Source of the DNA: Gammaproteobacteria bacterium UBA7803
GTDB lineage: Bacteria > Pseudomonadota > Gammaproteobacteria > Pseudomonadales > Azotimanducaceae
Assembly: GCA_002480525.1 (NCBI GenBank)
Contig: DLCH01000009.1
Span: 186,979-244,183 of the forward strand
DNA: 57,205 nucleotides
Direction: 5' to 3'
The notes below the pieces were generated by a model that saw nothing but the letters and a program-made list of their open reading frames with translations, was not told where the DNA came from and searched no databases. Shown here in pieces: positions 37,870 to 45,966 of this stretch; position 1 is the first letter of the stretch; each line of letters begins with the position of its first letter. The position numbers and the translations under genes were made by a program.

Positions 37870-38817
37870 TCAGAGCCCGAGCTCGCCCTCCACGGCCTTG
37901 AGGATCTGGGCGCGGATCTCCGGGGATTCGTTCACCAGATGGTGCCGGGCCTGGGGAATGAAGAAGACCCGCGGCTCGAATAGCCGCTCGATCACCCGCA
38001 GGTTGTAGCGCCAGTCGACGGTGGTGTCCGCCTGGCCCTGGATCACCAGCGGCGCGATGTCCGTCGGCGCGTAGCCTTCGAAGCGGCGGCGCCAGGCCAT
38101 CATGGCGGTGACCCACTGCACCGGCAGGATGCGCGCCTGCAGCGGATCCCGGTCCCGCAGGAACGTGAGGAACTCCGGATTCTCCGCGTTGGCCCGGAAC
38201 GAACGCGGCCGTTTCGACACGAACCGGCGGGCGAGCTCGTAGAACACCCGGTTCACCGGCCAGCGGTGGGGCCGGACCAGGGGCGCCAGCAGCACCACCC
38301 GCTCGAAGGGATTGTCCGCCCGGGTCAGGCCGCGGCCGAGCAGCCACTCCATGGCGATGGCGCCGCCGGTGCTCTGGCCGAGCAGGAACCAGGGCTGGGG
38401 AATGTGGTGTTCGAGCGCCCGCATGGTGGCCTCGAAAGCGTCCACGTAGTGGTCGAAGGTGTCGATGGTCGCCTGGGCGCCGGTGGACAGGCCGTGGCCC
38501 GGCAGGTCGAAGGACACCACCGCCAGGCCCCGGTCGATGAGGCGGCGGATCAGGTGGCCGTACAGCCCCGTGTGGTCGTAGTAGCCGTGGATCACCACCG
38601 CCGTGCCCCGGGGCTGCGCCGGCATCCACAGGTGCGCGGCGAGCCGGTGCTCGTCCGACTCCACGGCGCCGAAGTGGTGGGCGAGGGCGGGGACCTCCTC
38701 GGCGAAGTGGATGCCGTAGTGGCGCAGATAGGCGTCCTCCTCCGGCGTGAGGATCACCGGCTCACCGGGTACCAGCGGCCTCAGCCCCGCGCGCAGCGAG
38801 TCCGGATCGAAGTCCAT
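37870..38817 (-). CDS. Alpha/beta hydrolase (monoacylglycerol lipase-like)
   Basis: The 315-residue product is a serine hydrolase with an oxyanion region (VVIHGYYDHTGLYGHLIRRL) and a nucleophile elbow GQSTGGAIAMEW. The acid is in IQGQADTTVDWRYN and the catalytic His in IPQARHHLVNESPE. DLPGHGLSTG after the first strand is typical of the PldB/monoacylglycerol lipase subgroup (Hydrolase_4), so a lysophospholipid or monoglyceride substrate is likely but not proven. No signal peptide is present. A REP-type inverted repeat begins 11 bp upstream of the ATG, occupying the ribosome-binding region, and no Shine-Dalgarno sequence is visible. Confidence 0.88.
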   Translation of the reverse strand: MDFDPDSLRAGLRPLVPGEPVILTPEEDAYLRHYGIHFAEEVPALAHHFGAVESDEHRLAAHLWMPAQPRGTAVVIHGYYDHTGLYGHLIRRLIDRGLAVVSFDLPGHGLSTGAQATIDTFDHYVDAFEATMRALEHHIPQPWFLLGQSTGGAIAMEWLLGRGLTRADNPFERVVLLAPLVRPHRWPVNRVFYELARRFVSKRPRSFRANAENPEFLTFLRDRDPLQARILPVQWVTAMMAWRRRFEGYAPTDIAPLVIQGQADTTVDWRYNLRVIERLFEPRVFFIPQARHHLVNESPEIRAQILKAVEGELGL

Positions 38818-38828
38818 GGCACGAGCCC

Positions 38829-38950
38829 GTAGGAGCGGCCTCCCGGCCGCGATCGGCCGCCGCTTGGCGGCGGCTTGGCAGTCTGTATTTGGCAGACCTT
38901 GCGTATTAGGCCGGCGTCGTAGTGAATCGCGGCCGGGAGGCCGCTCCTAC
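38829..38950. repeat. REP-type paired inverted repeat (REPIN-like), copy 1
   Basis: A 25-bp arm at 38829-38853 beginning GTAGGAGCGGCCTCCC is repeated as its exact reverse complement at 38926-38950. Each arm is itself a hairpin (GCGGCC-tccc-GGCCGC). The 72-bp spacer contains another small hairpin (CCGCCGCTTGGCGGCGG). The element fills most of the gap between pgk and the alpha/beta hydrolase gene. The same arms recur at 52367-52433. Confidence 0.95.
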
Positions 38951-38977
38951 GGAGGGTGCCGCGGCCCAACTCGGACA

Positions 38978-40159
38978 TCAGCCCTCCGCCCGGCTCGCCA
39001 GCACGGCCACCGCCGGCAGGGTCTTGCCCTCGACGAACTCGAGGAACGCGCCGCCGCCGGTGGAGATGTAGGAGATGCCGTCGGCCACGCCGTACTTGTC
39101 GATGGCCGCCAGGGTGTCGCCGCCGCCGGCGATGGAGAACGCGTCGCTCGCCGCGATGGCCTCGGCCAGCACCCGGGTGCCCTCGCCGAACTGATCGAAC
39201 TCGAACACGCCCACCGGGCCGTTCCACAGCACCGTGCCGGCGTCGTTCAGGCCGGCGGCCCACCGGCGCGCGGTCTCGGGGCCGATGTCGAAGATCATGT
39301 CGTCCTCGGCCACCTCGTCCAGGGTCTTGACCACGGCGGGCTCGTCCTCGGCGAAGCGCTTGCCGACCATCACGTCCACCGGCAGCGGCACGTCGACCTT
39401 GGCGGCGATGCGGCGGGCCGCCTCGACCAGGTCCGGCTCGTACAGGGACTGCCCGACCGGCTTGCCGGCCGCGGCGATGAAGGTGTTGGCGATGCCGCCG
39501 CCGACGATGATCCGGTCCGCCAGATCGGCCAGGGCGTCCAGCACCTCGAGCTTGGTGGAGACCTTGGCGCCGCCGACGATGGCCACCAGCGGCCGGCGCG
39601 GCTCGGCCAGCGCCAGCTCCAGGGCGTCGAGCTCGGCCGCCAGCAGCGGGCCGGCGCAGGCCACGGGGGCGAAGCGCGCGACCCCGTGGGTCGACGCCTG
39701 GGCCCGGTGGGCGGTGGCGAAGGCATCCATCACGAACACGTCGCACAGCCCGGCGAGCTGCTCGGCCAGGGCGTCGGCGTCCTTCTTCTCGCCCTCCAGG
39801 AAACGCACGTTCTCGAGCAGCGCGATCTCGCCCGGATTGACGCCGGCGCCGGTGATCCGCCAGTCCCGGATCAGCGCCACGTCCCGGCCCAGCAGCTCGC
39901 CCAGGCGGACCGCCACCGGCGCCAGCGAGAAGGCCTCGTCGTAGCGGCCTTCCTCGGGCCGGCCGAGGTGCGACATGACGATCACCGCGGCGTTGGCGTC
40001 CAGGGCCGCCTGCAGGGTGGGCAGGGCGGCGCGGATGCGGGTGTCGCTGGTGACTCGGCCGTCCTTGATCGGCACGTTCAGATCCTCCCGGATCAGCACC
40101 CGCTTGCCGTTCAGGTCGACGTCGCTCATCTGCTTGCGCGGCATGCGCTTCGCTGCCAT
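38978..40159 (-). CDS. pgk: Phosphoglycerate kinase
   Basis: Pgk transfers phosphate from 1,3-bisphosphoglycerate to ADP in glycolysis and runs in reverse in gluconeogenesis or the Calvin cycle. The 393-residue product has REDLNVPIKDGRVTSDTRIR with the substrate Arg residues, VIVMSHLGRPEEGR and AIVGGAKVSTKLEVLDAL. The nucleotide-binding GGGDTLAAIDKYG lies near the C-terminus. It starts 12 bp after the tkt stop on the same strand, so tkt-pgk is one unit; the gap/epd gene that often lies between them, and fba downstream, are absent. MSDVDLNGKR at residue 11 is an alternative start. Confidence 0.98.
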   Translation of the reverse strand: MAAKRMPRKQMSDVDLNGKRVLIREDLNVPIKDGRVTSDTRIRAALPTLQAALDANAAVIVMSHLGRPEEGRYDEAFSLAPVAVRLGELLGRDVALIRDWRITGAGVNPGEIALLENVRFLEGEKKDADALAEQLAGLCDVFVMDAFATAHRAQASTHGVARFAPVACAGPLLAAELDALELALAEPRRPLVAIVGGAKVSTKLEVLDALADLADRIIVGGGIANTFIAAAGKPVGQSLYEPDLVEAARRIAAKVDVPLPVDVMVGKRFAEDEPAVVKTLDEVAEDDMIFDIGPETARRWAAGLNDAGTVLWNGPVGVFEFDQFGEGTRVLAEAIAASDAFSIAGGGDTLAAIDKYGVADGISYISTGGGAFLEFVEGKTLPAVAVLASRAEG

Positions 40160-40171
40160 CGATCAGGCTCC

Positions 40172-42160
40172 TCAGGAAGTGCGTTGCACCGTGCGCCGCA
40201 CCGCGGCAACCACGTTATCCACCGTCATGCCCAGGGTTTCCATGGCCACGCCGCCGGGCGCCGACAGCCCGAAACGGTCGATGCCGACCACCTCGCCGTC
40301 GAGGCCGACGAACTTGCACCAGTAGTCGGGGTGCCCGGCCTCGACCGCTACCCGGGCGCGCAGCGCCGGCGGCAGCACGCCGTCGCGGTAGCCCGCGTCC
40401 TGGGCGAGAAACGCGTCGACGCAGGGCATCGACACCACCCGCACGTCCAGCTCGTCCGCCAGCGCGTCCGCCGCCGCCATGGCCAGGCCCACCTCGGACC
40501 CGGTGGCGATCACCACCGCGTCCGGCGCGCCGGACCGCCGCTCGGTGCGCAGCACGTAGCCGCCCCGGGCGATGGCCTCGAAGGCCGCCTGGTCGCGCGC
40601 CTGGCATTCCGTCTTCTGGCGGGTGAACACCAGCGCCGACGGGCCGTCCCGCCGGTCGATCGCCGACCGCCAGGCGACGGCGCTCTCCACCGTGTCGCAG
40701 GGACGCCAGACCGCCAGGTTCGGCGTGGTGCGCAGGTTGGTGAGCTGCTCGATGGGCTGATGGGTGGGGCCGTCCTCGCCGAGGGCCACCGAATCGTGGG
40801 TGTAGACGAACACGCTGGGGATCTTCATCAGCGCGGCCAGCCGCACGGCGTTGCGGGCGTACTCCATGAACACCAGGAAGGTGCCGGCGAACGGCCGCAG
40901 CCCGCCGTGCAGCACCATGCCGTTGACCATCGCCGACATGCCGAACTCGCGCACCCCGTAGCTGAGGTACTGCCGGTCCGTCGCGCCCTTCCAGCGGGTG
41001 CCGTTGGAGCCGGTGAGGTCGGCGGAGCCGCCGAACAGCTCGGGCAGGGTCTCGGCCAGCGCGCCCAGGCACTGCTGGGAGGACTTGCGGGTCTCCAGCG
41101 GCGCCCCGTCGTCCTGGGCCTGGCGGGCGAGGGCGTCGATGGGCCCGGACCAGCCGGCGGGCAGCTCGCCGGCCATGCGCCGCTCGAATTCGGCGGCCAG
41201 CTCCGGATGTTCCGCGCGGTAGCGGTCGAACAGGTCCTGCCAGTCGCGCTGGCGGGCGGCGCCGGCGGCGCGGCAGTCCCACTCCTCTTTCAGGTGGGTG
41301 GGGATCTCGAACGGCGGCGAGCCCCAGTTGAGCCGCTGCCGGGCGGCGGCCACCTCGTCCTCGCCCAGCGCAGCGCCGTGGACGTCGGCGGAGCCTTCCT
41401 TGTTGGGCGCGCCCCGGCCGATCACGGTGCGGGTGCAGACCAGCGTCGGCCGGTCGTCCCGGGCGGCAGCCTCCGCCAGCGCCCGGGCCACGGCGTCACC
41501 GTCGTGGCCGTCGACGTCGCGCAGCACCCGCCAGCCGTAGGCTTCGAACCGGGCCGGCACGTCCTCGGTGAACCAGGCCTCCACCTCGCCGTCGATGGAG
41601 ATGCCGTTGTCGTCGTAGATGCAGATCAGCTTGCCGAGCCCGAGGGTGCCGGCCAGCGACGCCGCCTCGTGGGACACGCCTTCCATCAGGCAGCCGTCAC
41701 CGGCGATCACCCAGGTGCGGTGGTCCACCACGGGGAAACCGTCCCGGTTGAAGGTCTCCGCGAGCAGCCGCTCGGCGAGGGCCATGCCGACCGCGTTGGC
41801 GAATCCCTGCCCGAGCGGGCCGGTGGTGGTCTCGACGCCGGGGCACTCGCCGAACTCGGGGTGGCCGGCGGTGGGCGAGTGGAGCTGGCGGAACGCCTTG
41901 ATGTCGTCGATGGAGACGTCGTAGCCGGTGAGGTGCAGCACCGCGTAGAGCAGCATCGAGCCGTGGCCGTTGGACAGCACGAAGCGGTCCCTGTCGGCCC
42001 AGCGGGGGTCGGCGGGGTTGTGCCGGAGCACCTCCCGCCAGAGCACCTCGGCCACGTCGGCGAGGCCCATCGGCGCGCCGGGGTGGCCCGAGTTGGCGGC
42101 CTGCACCGCGTCCATGGCGAGCGCGCGAATGGCGTTCGCTCGGTCAGTTCTGCTCGACAT
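40172..42160 (-). CDS. tkt: Transketolase
   Basis: Tkt moves two-carbon ketol units between sugar phosphates using thiamine diphosphate. The 662-residue product matches E. coli TktA in length. It has DRFVLSNGHGSMLLYA, the ThDP motif WVIAGDGCLMEGVSHEAASL, and IYDDNGISIDGEV. The middle domain has PFAGTFLVFMEYARNAVR and SVALGEDGPTHQPIEQL with the conserved Glu and His. ATG 42160 is chosen; a much longer in-frame extension exists but is antisense to metK and Arg/His-rich. It is the first gene of the tkt-pgk unit and divergent to metK. Confidence 0.98.
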   Translation of the reverse strand: MSSRTDRANAIRALAMDAVQAANSGHPGAPMGLADVAEVLWREVLRHNPADPRWADRDRFVLSNGHGSMLLYAVLHLTGYDVSIDDIKAFRQLHSPTAGHPEFGECPGVETTTGPLGQGFANAVGMALAERLLAETFNRDGFPVVDHRTWVIAGDGCLMEGVSHEAASLAGTLGLGKLICIYDDNGISIDGEVEAWFTEDVPARFEAYGWRVLRDVDGHDGDAVARALAEAAARDDRPTLVCTRTVIGRGAPNKEGSADVHGAALGEDEVAAARQRLNWGSPPFEIPTHLKEEWDCRAAGAARQRDWQDLFDRYRAEHPELAAEFERRMAGELPAGWSGPIDALARQAQDDGAPLETRKSSQQCLGALAETLPELFGGSADLTGSNGTRWKGATDRQYLSYGVREFGMSAMVNGMVLHGGLRPFAGTFLVFMEYARNAVRLAALMKIPSVFVYTHDSVALGEDGPTHQPIEQLTNLRTTPNLAVWRPCDTVESAVAWRSAIDRRDGPSALVFTRQKTECQARDQAAFEAIARGGYVLRTERRSGAPDAVVIATGSEVGLAMAAADALADELDVRVVSMPCVDAFLAQDAGYRDGVLPPALRARVAVEAGHPDYWCKFVGLDGEVVGIDRFGLSAPGGVAMETLGMTVDNVVAAVRRTVQRTS

Positions 42161-42337
42161 AGGGTCTCTTCGGCTAGCCGGTGATCTCGCGGGGCGGCTA
42201 TTGTCCCCGCTCGGCCCAGCCGCTGCAATTCGAGCCGGGCCGAACGGCGCGGCGAGGCGGGCCCGTGACGTCGACGCCCCCCGCCCGAGCGCCTGCGCCC
42301 GAACATCTTCCGCCATATTCCTGCCGGGCGGGTGGGT

Positions 42338-42343
42338 TACAAT
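42338..42343 (+). promoter_or_regulatory. Possible -10 box of metK
   Basis: TACAAT (in GGGTTACAATTCC) lies 51 bp before the metK ATG in the 234-bp tkt-metK gap. No good -35 is present. I saw no SAM or SAH riboswitch in the gap; the rest is GC-rich with no obvious structure. Confidence 0.35.
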
Positions 42344-42394
42344 TCCCGCCATCCCGGCCCGATGGCCACGCCCGACCAGCGACCAAGGATCACT

Positions 42395-43549
42395 ATGACG
42401 GATTACAGCCTGTTCACCTCCGAGTCGGTCTCGGAAGGCCACCCGGACAAGATGGCGGACCAGATCTCCGACGCCGTGCTCGACGCCATGCTCGAGCAGG
42501 ACCCGGAATCCCGGGTCGCCTGCGAGACCCTGATCAAGACCGGCATCGTGGTGATCGCCGGCGAGTTCCGTTCCCGCGCCGAGATCAATCTGGACGCGCT
42601 GGTGCGCCAGGTGATCCGCGACATCGGTTACTCCGCGCTGGAGCTCGGCTTCGACCCCGAGGACTGCGCGGTGATCAACGCCATGGGCCGGCAGTCCGCC
42701 GACATCGCCATGGGCGTGGACGAGGCGGAAGACCACGAGCAGGGCGCCGGCGACCAGGGCCTGATGTTCGGCTACGCCAGCAACGAGACCGACGTGCTGA
42801 TGCCGGCCCCCGTCACCTACGCCCACCGGCTGGTGAAGCGCCAGGCCGAGGTACGGCGCAGCAAGCTGACCTTCCTCCGCCCCGACGCCAAGAGCCAGCT
42901 CTCCTTCGTCTACGACGACGCCGGCCAGCCCGTCGGCATCGACGCCGTGGTGCTGTCCACCCAGCACGACCCGGACATCTCCCAGGCGGCTCTGCGCGAG
43001 GCCGTGATGGAGGAGATCATCAAGCCGGTGCTGCCGAGCAACTGGATGTCCGAGCGCACCAAGGTGTTCATCAACCCCACCGGCCAGTTCGTCATCGGCG
43101 GTCCGGTGGGCGACTGCGGGCTCACCGGCCGCAAGATCATCGTCGACACCTACGGCGGCATGGCCCGCCACGGCGGCGGCGCCTTCTCCGGCAAGGATCC
43201 GTCCAAGGTGGACCGCTCGGCAGCCTACGCCGGCCGTTACGTGGCGAAGAACCTGGTGGCCGCCGGCATCGCCGACAAGTGCGAGATCCAGGTGAGCTAC
43301 GCCATCGGCGTGGCGGAGCCCACCTCCATCAGCGTGCACACCTTCGGCACCGGCAAGCTGCCGGAAGAGAAAATCGTTCAACTGGTACGTGAGCATTTCG
43401 ATTTGCGGCCGAAGGGCCTCATCGACATGCTGGATCTGAAGCGTCCGATCTATCGGGCCACGGCCGCCTACGGGCACTTCGGCCGCACCGAGGACGCGTT
43501 CACCTGGGAGCGGACCGACAAGGCGGAGGCGCTGGCCGCCGCCCTCTGA
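42395..43549 (+). CDS. metK: S-adenosylmethionine synthetase
   Basis: MetK makes S-adenosylmethionine from methionine and ATP, the methyl donor used among others by RsmE encoded nearby. The 384-residue product equals E. coli MetK in length. It has FTSESVSEGHPDKMADQISD at the N-terminus, EDQG-type GAGDQGLMFGYASNET, and the P-loop-like GGGAFSGKDPSKVDRSAAYA. ATG 42395 follows AAGGAT. It is divergent to tkt, as near the homologous loci of other Gammaproteobacteria, and followed 145 bp later by metF. Confidence 0.98.
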   Translation: MTDYSLFTSESVSEGHPDKMADQISDAVLDAMLEQDPESRVACETLIKTGIVVIAGEFRSRAEINLDALVRQVIRDIGYSALELGFDPEDCAVINAMGRQSADIAMGVDEAEDHEQGAGDQGLMFGYASNETDVLMPAPVTYAHRLVKRQAEVRRSKLTFLRPDAKSQLSFVYDDAGQPVGIDAVVLSTQHDPDISQAALREAVMEEIIKPVLPSNWMSERTKVFINPTGQFVIGGPVGDCGLTGRKIIVDTYGGMARHGGGAFSGKDPSKVDRSAAYAGRYVAKNLVAAGIADKCEIQVSYAIGVAEPTSISVHTFGTGKLPEEKIVQLVREHFDLRPKGLIDMLDLKRPIYRATAAYGHFGRTEDAFTWERTDKAEALAAAL

Positions 43550-43694
43550 GCGGCCGCGGCAGGCGTCCGCGCCGCGCCGCCGTAGGCTGGCGCCCCGGCG
43601 GGCGCGCCCGCAGGCGCCCCGGGTCGAGCGATCCGATCGGCCGCGGCGCGCGCCCTGGCGCCGCGCCCGTCCATCAGCCATCGAACGGTATGCC

Positions 43695-44567
43695 ATGAAC
43701 CAAGACAGCTCCAGCAGCGCCCGGCCGCGGCTCTCCTTCGAGTTCTTTCCTCCCCGCTCCGCCAGCGGCGCGGACAGCCTGTCCCGGGTCGCCGGCCGGC
43801 TGGCCGAGCTGGCGCCGGACTTCTTCTCGTGCACCTACGGCGCCGGCGGGTCCACCCGGGACGGCACCCGGGACACCATCCGTCAGCTCCTCGACCTGGG
43901 CCTCCAGGCAGCGCCCCACCTGTCCATCGGCGCCGACGACCAGGCCCAGGTGTTCGCCATGCTGGACGACTACCGGGAGATGGGGGTGCGGCGCATCGTG
44001 GCGCTGCGCGGTGACGTGCCCTCCGGCTCCGGCCGCAGCCGCTTCGTGCACAACGCGGAGACCCTGGTGCGCTGGATCCGCGAGCACTCCGGCGATCACT
44101 TCCACCTCGAGGTGGCGGCCTATCCCGAGGTCCATCCCGACGCCCGGGACGCCGAGGACGACCTCGCCCACTTCGCCGCCAAGGTCGCCGCGGGGGCGGA
44201 CTCGGCCATCACCCAGTATTTCTACAGCCCGTACGCCTACGTCGACTTCGTGGCGCGCTGCAGAGCCGCCGGCATCGAGATTCCCATCGTCCCCGGCATC
44301 ATGCCCATCACCAACTACGAGGGCATCATCCGCTTCTCCGAGAAGTGCGGGGCCGACGTGCCGCGCTGGCTGCGCCGGCGGCTGGCGTCGCTGCAGGACG
44401 ACGAGCAGGCGCTGCGGGACTTCGGCGTCGAGGTGGTGACCCGGCTGTGCGAGGATCTGCTCGCCGCGGGCGCCCCGGGGCTGCACTTCTACACGCTGAA
44501 CCGCTGGGGCGCGAGCCTGGCGGTGTGCCGCAACCTGGGGCTCGACCGGCAGACCGGCGGCCGCTGA
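43695..44567 (+). CDS. metF: 5,10-methylene-tetrahydrofolate reductase
   Basis: MetF reduces 5,10-methylene-tetrahydrofolate to 5-methyl-tetrahydrofolate with FAD and NADH, for homocysteine methylation. The 290-residue product has LSFEFFPPRSASG, FFSCTYGAGGSTRDGTRDT with the catalytic-region residues, IVALRGDVPSG and the barrel strand HLEVAAYPEVHPDA. TQYFYSPYAYVDFV is also typical. In Pseudomonas metF lies after ahcY; here it follows metK directly and ahcY is missing. The 145-bp metK-metF gap is GC-rich with no recognisable riboswitch. Confidence 0.96.
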   Translation: MNQDSSSSARPRLSFEFFPPRSASGADSLSRVAGRLAELAPDFFSCTYGAGGSTRDGTRDTIRQLLDLGLQAAPHLSIGADDQAQVFAMLDDYREMGVRRIVALRGDVPSGSGRSRFVHNAETLVRWIREHSGDHFHLEVAAYPEVHPDARDAEDDLAHFAAKVAAGADSAITQYFYSPYAYVDFVARCRAAGIEIPIVPGIMPITNYEGIIRFSEKCGADVPRWLRRRLASLQDDEQALRDFGVEVVTRLCEDLLAAGAPGLHFYTLNRWGASLAVCRNLGLDRQTGGR

Positions 44568-44650
44568 AGCGCCGCCCGCGGCCGGCGTCGGGCCGGCGGC
44601 GGCCTCCGGGCGGTGCGGCCGCCGGCGCGCGCCGGCCGGCACCGGGCCAG

Positions 44651-44707
44651 CTCGAGCCTACACCTGCTCGAGCCTACAATGGTTCCATGACACCGATCGT
44701 TCCATGA
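44651..44707. repeat. Two direct duplications in the rsmE leader
   Basis: CTCGAGCCTACA occurs exactly at 44651-44662 and 44667-44678 (16-bp period). Directly after it, GTTCCATGA occurs at 44682-44690 and 44699-44707 (17-bp period), the second copy containing the rsmE start codon. The second copy of the first repeat overlaps a TACAAT box (44675-44680) that may be a -10. Confidence 0.88.
44687..44707 (+). other. Possible 6-codon leader ORF (MTPIVP) of rsmE
   Basis: ATG 44687 opens a six-codon frame whose TGA (44705-44707) overlaps the rsmE ATG (44704) as ATGA. It arises from the 17-bp duplication of the start region. Neither ATG has a clear Shine-Dalgarno sequence. Confidence 0.25.
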
Positions 44708-45420
44708 AACACCGGCTGTACCATCCACCCCCGCTGGAGCCCGGCCAGTCCCTGATTCTGGGCCGGGAGCGCGCGCACTACCTGACCCGGGTGCTGCGGC
44801 TGCGCCGCGGCGAGACCCTGGTCTGCTTCGACGGCGCCGGCCGGGCGGTCGAAGCGACCCTGGAGGACGCCGGGCCGCGGTCGGCGACCCTGCGCATCCA
44901 GGCGGTGGTCGAGGAGGCCCCGGAACCTTCGCCCCGCCTGCATCTGGTGCAGGCGCTGCTCAAGGGCGCGTCGATGGACCTGGTGATGCAGAAGGCCACC
45001 GAGCTCGGCGCCAGCGACATTCATCCCGTCATCGCCGCCCGCAGCAACGTGCCCCTGGACCCGGAGCGCCTGGCGCGCAAGACCGAGCACTGGCAGCGCG
45101 TCATCGAGAGCGCCGCCGAGCAGTGCGGCGCGCTGCACCTGCCGCGCCTGCACGCGGTCCGCACGCTGGAGGCCTGGCTGGCGGATCCGCCCGCCGCCGC
45201 GATCCTGCTCCACCCCGGCGCGCCGGTGCTGCCCACCGACCTGGCCCCGGAGGACCTGGCGCTGCTGGTCGGCCCCGAGGGCGGCTGGACCGACGAGGAA
45301 CGGGCCGCGGCGGCGGCGGCCGGCGCCACCGCCCACGGGCTCGGGCAACGCATTCTGCGGGGCGAAACCGCGCCGCTGGCGGCGCTGGCGGCGCTGCGGC
45401 ACGGCTGGGGCTGGCGCTGA
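44704..45420 (+). CDS. rsmE: 16S rRNA (uracil1498-N3)-methyltransferase
   Basis: RsmE methylates N3 of U1498 in 16S rRNA of the 30S subunit using S-adenosylmethionine. The 238-residue product has an N-terminal PUA-like RNA-binding domain (LGRERAHYLTRVLRLRRGE) and a SPOUT methyltransferase domain with the trefoil knot. ALLKGASMDLVMQKATELGA, LLVGPEGGWTDEE and GLGQRILRGETAPLAALAAL form the cofactor site. Its neighbours rsmE...gshB are adjacent in E. coli; here the Pil-Chp genes lie between them. It converges on chpC with a 31-bp gap. Confidence 0.96.
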   Translation: MKHRLYHPPPLEPGQSLILGRERAHYLTRVLRLRRGETLVCFDGAGRAVEATLEDAGPRSATLRIQAVVEEAPEPSPRLHLVQALLKGASMDLVMQKATELGASDIHPVIAARSNVPLDPERLARKTEHWQRVIESAAEQCGALHLPRLHAVRTLEAWLADPPAAAILLHPGAPVLPTDLAPEDLALLVGPEGGWTDEERAAAAAAGATAHGLGQRILRGETAPLAALAALRHGWGWR

Positions 45421-45451
45421 GCGGGACCCGGCGCAGGCGCGCCGGCGGGGG

Positions 45452-45934
45452 TCAGCGGGATTGAGCGACGCCGACGCCGGCGACCTGCTCTTCGAGGAAA
45501 TGCAGATTGGGGATGCTGGCGGTCTCCGCCCCCAGCCGGACGATCCGCGCCTCGGCGCGGCCGAGCCGGTCGTCCTGCTCGTGCAGGTCTCCCTCGGAGA
45601 GCTGCACCAGCCGGGGCAGGCCTTCAGCCGCCAGGGCGTAGAACGGCAGGCCGCCGCCGCCGGTACGGTTCATCACCACCAGGCAGCGCCCGGGGGCCGG
45701 GCCTTCGGCACGCGGCTGGTTGATGCGTTCGAAGCGCATCACCGGCACGGTCTCGCCGCGCCAGCCGAGCAGACCGAGGCACCAGTCCGGCAGGCCCTCG
45801 AGCACCTTGATGCGCCGCCACGGCATGATCTCGGCGATGCACACGCTGGGCAGCAGAAGCTGGCCCCCCCGCAGAGGGATGAGCACGCAGGTCAGTTCGG
45901 AAGGTTCCTGTGCCACTTGCGCCGCCGTCGTCAT
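45452..45934 (-). CDS. chpC: CheW-like protein of the Pil-Chp system (ChpC-type)
   Basis: The 160-residue product is a single CheW-like domain: VLIPLRGGQLLLPSVCIAEI at the N-terminus, then WCLGLLGWRGETVPVMRFER, the conserved G-W/WRG turn that docks on the kinase, and a C-terminal strand pair. It is the last gene of the pilG-pilH-pilI-pilJ-chpA unit, 32 bp after chpA, in the position of chpC of Pseudomonas aeruginosa. There, ChpC is a second coupling protein beside PilI that may link an alternative receptor. The chpB methylesterase gene that normally lies between chpA and chpC is missing. Confidence 0.82.
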   Translation of the reverse strand: MTTAAQVAQEPSELTCVLIPLRGGQLLLPSVCIAEIMPWRRIKVLEGLPDWCLGLLGWRGETVPVMRFERINQPRAEGPAPGRCLVVMNRTGGGGLPFYALAAEGLPRLVQLSEGDLHEQDDRLGRAEARIVRLGAETASIPNLHFLEEQVAGVGVAQSR

Positions 45935-45966
45935 GATGTCGTTTCACAGTCCACGGTTCGCCTCCT

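Noticed and set aside
43550..43694. SAH or SAM riboswitch between metK and metF
   Set aside because: GC-rich sequence with inverted repeats but without the conserved core motifs; ahcY, the usual SAH target, is absent.
42161..43834. Large N-terminal extension of the tkt frame
   Set aside because: It is antisense to metK and lacks transketolase features; homologues start at 42160.
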